Shown here in pieces: positions 54,930-64,000 of a stretch of 64,000 nt of DNA. Within the stretch, counting starts at the first letter, position 1, and each line of letters begins with the position of its first letter. The translations under genes were made by a program, and so were the position numbers. Source of the DNA: Fragilariopsis cylindrus CCMP1102 (Eukaryota; Bacillariophyta; Bacillariophyceae; Bacillariales; Bacillariaceae); assembly GCA_900095095.1 (NCBI GenBank), contig FMBT01000317.1:1-64000 (forward strand), read 5' to 3'. The notes under the pieces were generated by a model that was not told the DNA's origin, ran no database searches, and saw nothing but the letters and a program-made list of their open reading frames with translations.

Positions 54930-57408
54930 TCAATCCTGATGCGGTCTTGGTCTTCTTGCGGCACGACGTTGACGCTCTCTACGTTTCCAGAAGTGGTTTC
55001 CAGCAGCAACAACGGCTGCAAACTGTAACAACATAAAGACTACCATCATATCCATTGAACACCGACCTCCATTTTCTTCATCGAACAGGAAATCAGAATT
55101 GCTTTGTACAAATGTTCGAAGCATCCAACTTCCTGTTTAGGCATGCATAATATCTTTCTTGGCCATGAGCCGGAATTTGAAGCAGCCCGATCCCACATCA
55201 AGAACCAATTTTTGGCTGGTTCTAAAACGAAGGTTTGTAATCTTCGAAGGGGGATACGATACCAATGATGATCTTCCGATAGTTGGAGACTACCAAATAC
55301 CCCGTAGCATCTCGAAGAGTCTCCGAAGAATGCACCAAGTAATCCCCACGACACAACGACAAGACTCGCCGTGAGAAGAAGTACAGCAACCTCAAAGGTT
55401 CTACCTCGAAGTCCAATCCAACACTCTTCTTGAGTGCAGTGGCGATTCCACCCCCGAGAATAGCCATCATATAAAATGATAGGGGATGAAACCAATCCCT
55501 AGATCGTACATGAGTGGATCCCTAAGGATTCCTGGAAATGCTAGTAGGGTAGCAATCCCATATACCACCACAGACCAAGCCCACCGGCTGGGTTTGTAGC
55601 AAACATGCTTATGGACAATATGCCAGGAGACATTTTGACACTGTCTAGAACAGTAATAACTCCTGAGACATCGGACACATTTCCATCTAGCTCTTCGTCG
55701 ACAAAGACTGCATGCCCATCGACGACGTGCGACACCTTTCTTTTTTAGCAGTCTACGTGCACGACAATACAACGCAACGATGGGTGACATAAGGACGGGA
55801 GCGATAGGGCGGAGCCATCGTCTACGTACAATGGCAGCTCCAATTTGCCACCAAATATGCGGTTGCCGTAAGGCATCAATAACATGTGGGGGCATAGCTT
55901 CTAACCAATCCTCATTATCTATAGGCCGAGCTGACGGTGGTGGTAGTGCGTATGGTTTTCCACAAGTTTCACAATTTAATCCCCGTCGTGCTTTGGGATG
56001 GCGAGAACGGCATCGCCATTGCTCGACACATAGGTAATGAACAAATGCCATAGATCCTGAACATTCACACGGTGATATCAAAGGATTCTCCGATGCGTGA
56101 GAATTAGGATGGTACGTCGGATGAGGCTGTACAGGTCCTTTAAACGCTGTTTCTATTATTGGATCTCTTCCACCATCTTCACCGTCGCCGTCATCGTTAT
56201 TTCCTAAAGAACTACTTGAAGGATATTCATTACCATTACCACCATCATTTTCCATAGCAGGAGATGGTTGTTCATCATCTGCATCCTCATGTAGTCCTTC
56301 ACGACAGATTCTACAGAAAATTGGTTCCAATGGATATGGATAAGAACTAGCTGGTAGTGACAAACCGTCATCGTATGTCTCCATAAGTTTCATATAACCC
56401 GAAGAAGGAAAAATAAGACCAGTTCGTGCACAAAACGCAGCAGTTGATTCAAACGGTGGTTCTGCTGATAAAACACTTGCATTGTCTTCATTATTCGGTT
56501 CATCATCGTCGAATTCTTCCTTCTCAGGATTATCATTTTCTTCTGATTGGTCTCTTCTGTTGGATTGCATTAGGTCCTCTCCTGAAACTTGTTGACTATT
56601 CTCTGCAAAAAGTAATATTCAATTAGCATGTGGTCATGGAAAAATAGAAGAGTAAAATCATTAGTTGAAAATATAATGAAATACAATACACACACGAAAA
56701 GACGCACACCAATCAATAATCAATGGAACCATAATAACATACCTTGTACTAAAATATCGCCCGATGATGTTTGTACTCTGTTGTTGTTCATAGTGATAGT
56801 TGTGGTTCGTTACTGTTGCTATTGTTATTATTGTTGTCGACCTTTCCGAGTGCAACATATCCTGCAAAACCACCTTTTGTACCGGCCATCGCAATCGTAA
56901 CCAATGTCGATCAAATGCAATACATACATCATCAACTAAAACAACTTCTGCATGACGGATTCTCCGTACGGGTAATCCATACTTTGCAGAGTGTATTGAT
57001 GCGAGAAGATCGTCATCTCTTTGACTTCTACTACTATACTACTAGTAGTACTATTATGGATTGGACCACCACCTGATGTAGCAGCATCTGTAGCAGCTCC
57101 ATCACGAATCTCATCCTCTTGATGATGTTCACGTTCTCGTTGTTGCTGTTGTTGTGGTTGATCGTTGTTGATATTATTATTATTATATCAATTTCTTGAC
57201 GAGTAGATGGTACTAAAGGAGGAGCTAGTGTGACGTTGGGGTTGTTGTTGTTGTCATCGTCTTCTTCACCTTCTCCATCACCACCACGAGCCGAATTTGA
57301 ACTACCCACAGGAATATCATTCAATGCAAATGGTGCAGCATACACTTGAAGTCCATGCCGCCACGGTTCAGATGAGCTAGAACCAGCCTGACAAATATAA
57401 ACTGGCAT
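54930..57408 (-). CDS. RING-CH (MARCH-type) and MYND zinc-finger membrane protein
   Basis: Read as one two-exon gene: exon 1 56743-57408, exon 2 54930-56602, joined across a Glu codon. The N-terminal part begins MPVYICQAGSSSSEPWRHGL, then a low-complexity region and RRIRHAEVVLVDDVCIAFDR, RHWLRLRWP. Exon 2 has an acidic stretch, then a RING-CH domain: FCRICREG, LISPCECSGSMAFVHYLCV with the Cys-x-Cys and His-x-x-Cys ligands, and CETCGKPY. RING-CH proteins are E3 ubiquitin ligases of membranes. A MYND finger follows: CSLCRRRARWKCVRC, YYCSRQCQ, WHIVHKHVC. Membrane segments come after (VVVYGIATLLAFPG; VAVLLLTASLVVVSWGLLG; FMLLQFAAVVAAG). Frame changes occur in exon 1 and in the C-terminal part (one T short at 55489-55491 on the + strand as A). 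RING-CH and MYND in one protein is rare. If the join is wrong, exon 1 is a separate small gene. Confidence 0.7.
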
Positions 57409-58461
57409 TGTTTGTATTTGTATTTGATATAATATAATATAATATTATTATTGTTCTCGTCGTTCTTTCGGTGTATGAATGTAAATGATGTTAATACGGT
57501 TTAAAGAGAAGAGACGCCCCCTCGATCGGTCACAACGTCAGTTCTTGAATGGATTAGGATGTGTTGAGTCTGTTTACTAATAATGTCTATTCTAATTGAT
57601 TGTGAGTTGAAAGCCCTACTCGATGAGATTCTTGTTTATGCTTGTACTACTTTTAAAACAATACGAACTTCTTTGAAGCTTCAGAGACCGCCACGGTAAT
57701 AACAAAAAGTGATAGCGCTTTCATTGATCATCATAGCACGCGTTTCGCTCGTTAGGCTTTAAAAAACGTAGCGCGCGTTGCGCGATTTACCATATATTGA
57801 ATAGTAACTACCAGTACCGTATTTTTTTAGTGTATTATTTTATTTTCATTCAATACTGTAGTCAGTAAGTTAGAGGAAGAAGACTACAAAGAAGATCCAA
57901 ATAATAAGTATTGAAGGGTGCTACTTGTTATGACCACCAATCCAAAGACCAAGGGCAGTATGATGGAAACTTGAGGTGCTATATTTTACCTTTTGTCATT
58001 CAATGAGAGCAGAGCAGAGCAAGCAAGAGTTAGGATTACCTCTCTGCTGGGTGAACTCCTTGTCTAATTCCTCTTTCATCAAATCGTATTATTTTGATAA
58101 CATTACATAATTTTGAGTGCACAGCTAATTCGAGTGTTTGATCAATCAGCTGTGTACGAAAGAGAACAACAAATAATGATCGGATAGAAATTAGAACAGT
58201 GATTTCATATACGTTTTGAAAACAACAATAACCTGTTTTGATTACAGTACATCAAATAGTTAGTAGCCTAGTAGCTTATCTACAGTATACAATATTGGTA
58301 TAATATATGATATATTCTTCATTTTCGTTCGATCACTTGTGATGTATTCATTTCCTCTATTATCGGCGGTTAGAATCTCACAACAGCTGGCTTTTCCGTG
58401 TATTCAACTTCCGTTATTTTGTTCCCAAATAACGACCCTTTATTACCAGAAATAACATAAA
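57409..58461. other. Intergenic, about 1 kb
   Basis: Upstream of the RING-CH gene and downstream of the Tim17-family gene. It contains GCGC-rich sequence near 57735-57790 in an otherwise AT-rich stretch. No gene seen. Confidence 0.45.
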
Positions 58462-59190
58462 TCAAGCCACCATATAGTACTGCTCCCTTACCATAGCTTG
58501 TGGCCCTTCTTTCCTTGCAAAGTAGGCACCAGCTGCCGCACTAGAAAGTATTTGAGTCCATTCATCTTCTTCGCCGTTTCGTAATACCTTTACTGCAACA
58601 CTTAAACCACCGAATGCTGCTGAGATGCCACCAAAATTTTTCGCCCATCTCATAGACCGAGTATTCATTCGAGTAAATCTACTGGTCATTTCTACTTTAA
58701 ACGCTTGACGTACACCCGTCTCCATCGGACGAAATAAAAAACCTGGACCACCAACTACCGTACCAAAGAATAATCCCTGTAAAAACCCAGACATATATTC
58801 AAAGCCTGTTGCAAAGATAATTTCTGTACCTCCAGCAATAATTTTACCGATTGGTCCTAAATCATTGTACTTATATTCTGGTGAATCTTCTTCTTCATTT
58901 GTCAATTCTTTGTTTTGGTTACTTCTTTTTTTCCCTCGCTGACTTGCTCCTTTTTTTGATGATCTTGACGATGACACGAGTGATGTAGCATATATATTGT
59001 TGTTATTATTATTAATACCTTTAGGAGAGGAATTTTTCGTTGCCCTTTTCAAGCTACGTCTATGCCGTATAAAGGGATTATTTGGAGATATTATCAGCGG
59101 GGTAGCGGATCCCGTAACACGAGGTACGGCGGTAATCAATATCGCGGTAGTGATAGTGATAAGAATGAAGTTCTTGATGTGATAGATCAT
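58462..59190 (-). CDS. Tim17/Tim22/Tim23 (PRAT) family protein with signal peptide
   Basis: 242-residue single-exon membrane protein. The last 130 residues match the PRAT family of organelle preprotein and amino-acid transporters: FLQGLFFGTVVGGPGFLFRP, then RFTRMNTRSMRWAKNFGGIS, AAFGGLSVAVKVLRNGEEDEW and ILSSAAAGAYFARKEG, with the Gly-rich, small-residue helices typical of the fold. A hydrophobic N-terminus (HIKNFILITITTAILITAVP) looks like a signal peptide, which mitochondrial Tim17 proteins lack. So a plastid-envelope location is plausible, though the residue after cleavage is not Phe. A basic spacer (SSKKGASQRGKKRSNQ) lies between. Role in import or metabolite transport is inferred from the family only. 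Confidence 0.8.
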   Translation of the reverse strand: MIYHIKNFILITITTAILITAVPRVTGSATPLIISPNNPFIRHRRSLKRATKNSSPKGINNNNNNIYATSLVSSSRSSKKGASQRGKKRSNQNKELTNEEEDSPEYKYNDLGPIGKIIAGGTEIIFATGFEYMSGFLQGLFFGTVVGGPGFLFRPMETGVRQAFKVEMTSRFTRMNTRSMRWAKNFGGISAAFGGLSVAVKVLRNGEEDEWTQILSSAAAGAYFARKEGPQAMVREQYYMVA

Positions 59191-59939
59191 TATGATAATA
59201 AATTGTCAAATATAAGTTAAGTGGCTGCGCTGCAATCTCTACTAGCTAGACTGCGTGTGGTGATGTGTATGTTTACTGATTGTACGAATATTTGTAGTTG
59301 TGGGCTTCTCTAAAGATACGATTTATTTTGTTTGAATCTTGACTTCTTTCACATGCATCGATGCATCGTCTTTCAATGTACAATGTCAATGGGGGACAAT
59401 TATGGTCAAGTAATAATATTGAATATTATGAATGGCAATCAATCTCATAACGTGTCTGAAATCTAGTCCCGAGTCCTTAGAGAAAATATGTATCTCGCTC
59501 AATTTTTATCGATTCGACTGCTGAATTCAAGCTTTGAGAAGCAAGATTTTACGGCGACTTGACGCCAATATCAAATACGCTGCTCTGTAAAATTGCCATT
59601 GTCAATGACAACATGATCCCTTCTCCATAGTTTTTCTCGAAATCTAGAATTAGATTGACACGAATACTACCACCACCACTACCACTACCGCAATCAAGAA
59701 TAATGTCAAATACTAATACTAATAATATCTTTAGTCAGTCCGAAGTTACTATTAGCTGACCAGTGATGCATTATTTGTTGAATAATTCATGGATTTAAGT
59801 TCTAGACTTAATAGTACAATTGACTTATGACTATATAAGGCTACATTATTCTAAATCTCTCTCTCTCTCTCTAATAGTATGATTAGCGCTGTGTTACATT
59901 TCTTCCTGGTTTATTATAATATTGGGTAACTCTTTCTTT
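59191..59939. other. Intergenic, about 0.75 kb
   Basis: Between the FEX and Tim17-family genes, both leftward. Contains a TC microsatellite near 59857-59871. No gene seen. Confidence 0.45.
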
Positions 59940-62436
59940 TTATTCCACTGAATCAGCCCAATCAACAGATGCTGCGAACATTAAACTAACAAGTAGTCCC
60001 GCAAGAACTGAGGCTGTAGCATAATATAACCCATCCAAGCGAAAAAGAATTGGATCCATTAAGGAAAGTATTTCAACAATAAAACGGGCAACAGAACTTA
60101 ATGTTCCGCCAAATCCGGCAATAATACTGACCAACGCAATTCGCTCTCTAGGACCTGGATTTCCAGCAAGTAGAGTCCCTAGAGTCCCAGACAAGGCACA
60201 TGCAGTTACATTGCAAAGAAATGTTCCTACTGGGAAATTAGGCCGCCAGGAATTGAACTTCATCATTCTCCATCTAGCAAGAACACCGAGGGGAGAAAAT
60301 AGTAAGCTGAGTGCAAAAAGACGGTCCTCGGGTTTCTTAAAAAAAGTAAGTGATGTTAGCTGAGCCACGAGACACATAATGAACAACGCTGTAAATATGG
60401 CCCGAATCGATGGGATTTCAGATTCTTCGTCGTGAACTGTTCTTCGACCTTTTGTCCTAGTTATTCTTTGCGAAGAATAACCCCCAGTAGACGAATCTGC
60501 GGAGTCAAAAGAAGGACGACGTGCGTTATCTATAGAATGAGGGAAGTCGTCAGTTATAGCTCCGTCGTTTTCTGAAGTATGTAGCTGGATCCCGTATCCT
60601 CGTCTTTCATCTTTTCTTTTTTCTCGACGGCATCGCCAGACAAAGACGTAAACTGAAACGTACTGACCAAAACGATATGCGACAATTGGTAATTGGATTC
60701 CTAATGTGATACCAACAAACGCCTGACCAACCTGCCCGGCCCGAAAAAGATTTACCATGGACGATATCCACGATGAGAATGATGACAAGGCTCCGCACAG
60801 TCCATCACGCAACCCAAGGGTAAGATCTTCACTCTTTTCTTGGGCAGACGTACCCACATCCCATCCATTTGCTAAATTACCCTTCCAATTCTCGAGATAT
60901 TATTTGACACACCAGTGGCAACGTTAGAAATAATCTGATCCAAATCGGGACCTTCTCGGGTTGTTCCGTAGTCTACGATATTACCACCGACCACTTGTCC
61001 ATATTGTCTTTGTGTCAGCCTCACATTACCGCGTGCATAATTCCGACCTTGTTGTTCAGGATTGAGATATTGCTGTCTCGAACTAGCCTATTAGGGATTT
61101 CTTCACTGACTGATGATTCGTTAGCATTTATCGGTATCTCGGCTGTTCTTCCGATGACTTTTTTTGATGTTAGATCCAATAATGGCGGATTAGTCTCGTT
61201 CTCTGTCTGTGATTTTCTCGGAATGTCATCCATTTCTATTTCCTCAAAAATCAAATCGTCTAATCCACCCATCATTATTCCTTCCCCGTATTCTATTCCA
61301 ATATTTTGTTCATCGGACTCTTCTATCTTTTCTTCTTCGTTTCCTCTATCGGTAGTATAATCAATGTTTGATGAATTTTTATCTTTCCGATAACCCTCAG
61401 AGAAGTAATTCTCAACGAGATCTATATCCTCTTTCTTTACAGGGAACAATAACAAACAAACACTTGCTCGAATACGTCGTTCCCAAGCCAATAACTGGAC
61501 TTCTCTTAGTTCGTTATATATATCCGAATCTTGTTCCTTCTGATGCTGATTATTTATCCGTCGTCGATCTTCACTGCTATTCTGTCGTTGTCGTTGTCGT
61601 TGTCGACGCCGTCGTCGTTGCTGCCACCGTCGTCTCACCCCTATTCTTGGTCTATCAGTTTCCATCGTTCGTTACCATCATCGTCAATATCTTCTATAGA
61701 TATATGCCCGTCGTTGTCGTCGTCGTTCGTCGTCCATGTTCAGTCGAAGTCGTTGTGAGGCTTCTCTTTGCAAGTCCCTTTGTAGTTTAGGAGGCGTGAA
61801 TCGAGTAACAACTATTTCCATCAAAGACTCACCACTGCACAGTAAACCCATTATGAAACAAGAAAGGCAATTTAATGGTAGGACAGTGCATAGTGCACTG
61901 TCTGGGTGGAAAACGTCACTAAAGTTTTTTAACCAGTATGCTGCAAGTAATCGACATAGAATTCCAACTTGTGTGAATATGCTAAGAATCAATATTTCAT
62001 CATATGCTGTCCAAAACGATTCAACAAACATTGTATCTTGTCGTTCTTGCGCAACATACGCTGCATTTGTATCGCCATGACTGGCACTGGCACTGGCACT
62101 GGCACTCCTGCTACTAGCCAATGATGGAAGTCGAGATTGTCGTCGTCGTCGTCGTCGTCGAGAAGTAGTATTTGTGTTATTTGTTTCATTCAAATTTGCA
62201 TCATGTTCATCTTCAAAGTGGCCATCATCATCCAACGATAATTCAGATATACATTCTTTAACCTCTGCTTCATCAGAGCTTGACATGTTGTCAGGAATAT
62301 TATTATTATTAGTAGTAGTATTCGATTTTCTATTTTCCGGCGTAGGAAGGTTATTATTCGATTGGGCATCGGGAACAGCAGCTCCACCCCCCGTTGCACC
62401 ATTCATTTGTTCAATTTCCGCTGTAGATTGAGGCAT
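59940..62436 (-). CDS. FEX1: FEX-type fluoride channel (fused double CrcB)
   Basis: Eukaryotic fluoride exporter with two CrcB units in one chain. Read leftward, the first unit shows ILSIFTQVGILCRLLAAYWL and LPLNCLSCFIMGLLCS. After a long charged, disordered linker (Arg/Gln repeats, acidic patches) come GLRDGLCGALSSFSSWIS, the phenylalanine-box strand, and VGITLGIQLPIVAYRFGQY. A bridging helix (AIFTALFIMCLVAQLTSL) then leads to the second unit: SPLGVLARWRMMKF, GTFLCNVTACALSGTLG, SIIAGFGGTLSSVARFIVEI and a last helix. That makes nine membrane segments, the 4+1+4 FEX plan. GFGGTLSSVARF holds the second phenylalanine box. The linker region changes frame about four times between 60857 and 61684, always in low-complexity DNA, so its exact sequence is uncertain. 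The C-terminal 305 residues are intact. Confidence 0.85.
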
Positions 62437-62925
62437 CGGTAAGGTTATGTGATTTAGCTGGGCATGACAAACAACTTCTCATCTATTCTAGCATAAGTTA
62501 GTAGGACTATTATATTACTATTGCTTCTTTTGTGAAGTTTTTTGCTTCGAAAAAAGTAGGTAGTTTCACACTAAAAGGTAGGATCCGTTACTCAATACGT
62601 AGGATCGTACATATTCCTTCAAACCTCCGGATTATATTTCGTCGGTAGATGACTTAGAAATGACTTCGAATTATTTCAGTCACGAATTGAAATGATTCAT
62701 TTATTCCTCATTTTTTGTGTTCACGTCGGAAATTCTTGTGTATATTGTCGCGACTTTCGAACTTGCATCATCCCTGACAGCACATTATCATTATTAACAC
62801 GATTATCGTGACACATAAAATTGTTAGAATAGTAGAAGGAGTTCATGTTCTCACAAATAGACCACAAAACAGAAATAATTCGAAAAGAAAAAGATAGGGG
62901 ATCATAGCAAGTCGATCGAAGAATA
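62437..62925. promoter_or_regulatory. Divergent promoter region, FEX / MATE
   Basis: Two membrane transporter genes face outwards across about 490 bases. AT-rich, no recognised site. Co-regulation of a fluoride channel and a MATE exporter would be interesting but is untested. Confidence 0.4.
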
Positions 62926-63650
62926 ATGTTGAAATTGCAAAGACGTATGACGACAGTAGGCTATTATTACCTAGTTGTAGTAGCTTGTTTGGTCATCGGC
63001 AGCGTCTCAGCTGTGAAAATAACAGGTGATCCTGTTACGAGTAGTTCGCAACAATTAAGAGTTGATAATTACCGATACGATCCGTTAGCAACATCGGAGA
63101 ATAATAATCAAATTGTCGACGATAATAAAAACGACCAAGAAGTAATTCCAACGTCTCAGATGCAAAATATCCAAGGAGAGAAAACAACAACAGCAGCAAC
63201 AACAACAACTGTAGGACCAAGGGTTACTTCTCCAGTAAAACATCTACAAAAAAGATTATGGGGTCGACTGGATACGATGGATAAGATGATTGTGTCGAGT
63301 ACGTTACCACTCGCTGCACTTACCTCAGTCATTCCACTCATGCAAGCTGCAGATTTATTTTGGGTGAATCAACTTGGTGATACGATAGCAGTATCAGCGC
63401 AAAGTGCTGCCAATATGGTGTATCAATTTTCATTTGGAATATTTTCATTTTTACCAGCTGTAACAGCCACCTTAGTATCAAAAAATTATGCCAACAATGA
63501 TTTGGAGCGTACGCAAGCTGTAGTATGCCGAGCTATTGTATTTGCTACAATGTTTGCATCTACAATATCGATGATTTTATTTACAAATACAGGTCGATGC
63601 CTTGGTGCTGTGCTGAAAGGTAAGACATTGTATTATCAGCTATATATATG

Positions 63651-63683
<33 letters not shown>

Positions 63684-64000
63684 TGAACTGGAAATAGAAC
63701 TGGAACATACACGTAACAGTGGCGGGTATCGTATACACCTACTAACAACGTCTACTTTTTCACTTTTGTTTTACGCAGAGGGAAATCCGGCTCTTATATT
63801 GTCAACGAAGTACTTAAGAATACGCTGTTTGTCATTGATCCCTCAAATGATATCATATGTTTGTTTTTCTGCTTTTCGTGGAATGATGGGTAAGTTAATA
63901 AGTCGTTAAATATCTTATGTATATGTTACATTTTGGTCATGATTGATACCATTTTCCATTTTCTAACATATCATCATTCTACTATCACATTTTCAGACTA
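62926..64000 (+). CDS. MATE family efflux transporter, 5' part
   Basis: The gene is cut by the right edge. Exons are 62926-63619, 63779-63889 and one starting at 63997, with GT-AG introns. The N-terminus has a signal peptide (YYYLVVVACLVIGSVSA) and a long low-complexity spacer. The MATE fold then begins: LPLAALTSVIPLMQAADLFW, VNQLGDTIAVSAQSAANMVY, FSFGIFSFLPAVTATLVSKN, with the GxxA-type packing of the first helices. Exon 2 ends ISYVCFSAFRGMM, the conserved FRG loop that leads to Asp-Thr in the family; exon 3 opens with the Asp codon. MATE proteins export organic compounds or toxins in exchange for H+ or Na+. The presequence suggests an organelle or endomembrane site rather than the plasma membrane. 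Confidence 0.87.
63641..63683. repeat. TA-rich microsatellite inside an intron
   Basis: Mostly TA dinucleotides with two interruptions, within the first intron of the MATE gene. Confidence 0.9.

Noticed and set aside
1-62436. Programmed ribosomal frameshifting as the cause of the frame changes
   Set aside because: The shifts occur in unrelated genes, all at plain A/T runs, without a shared slippery heptamer or stop-codon context. A sequence error is simpler.

Overview
This is nuclear DNA from a photosynthetic stramenopile, most likely a pennate diatom with an AT-rich genome. Three things support this. Genes carry short GT-AG spliceosomal introns. Several proteins begin with a signal peptide followed at once by a phenylalanine (the diatom ASAFAP plastid-import motif), including Mg-protoporphyrin methyltransferase. 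The gene content is eukaryotic: CCT chaperonin, PP1, cyclin H, a BUB1-type checkpoint kinase, ArfGAP and a FEX fluoride channel. Species cannot be fixed from sequence alone.

Layout. 1-6.1 kb: CCT4 (cut by the left edge), PP1 catalytic subunit and a PrsW-like membrane protease, all leftward. 6.4-7.8 kb: a small retropepsin-like gene and a 5'-truncated kelch gene. 8.5-16 kb: FAD monooxygenase, a degenerate ankyrin-type protein, cyclin H, and a plastid-targeted coiled-coil protein whose frame is broken repeatedly. 16.9-19 kb: a methyltransferase and a rhodanese protein sharing a divergent promoter region. 19.5-27.3 kb: a Ty1/copia LTR retrotransposon fossil, leftward, with nearly identical LTRs and a 5-bp target duplication. 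27.7-31.9 kb: a MadBub (BUB1/BUBR1) kinase with KEN boxes and five ABBA-like motifs. 32.5-42.5 kb: threonine deaminase, pantothenate synthetase, ChlM, a parvulin-MiaB fusion and a SHAQK-type MYB. 43.3-51 kb: two long low-complexity proteins of unknown role. 51-57.4 kb: a BAR-PH-ArfGAP-ankyrin protein and a RING-CH plus MYND protein. 58.4-64 kb: a Tim17-family protein, a FEX fluoride channel and the 5' part of a MATE transporter.

The genes do not form an operon-like system; many lie in divergent pairs separated by about 0.4-1 kb. Plastid-related functions recur (ChlM, MiaB fusion, coiled-coil protein, perhaps the Tim17-family protein).

One technical theme matters for any reader. Several conserved host genes change frame by exactly one base inside a short A or T run, while the protein reads on perfectly in the new frame. 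This looks like homopolymer shortening in the assembly, and the merged gene models given here rest on that reading.
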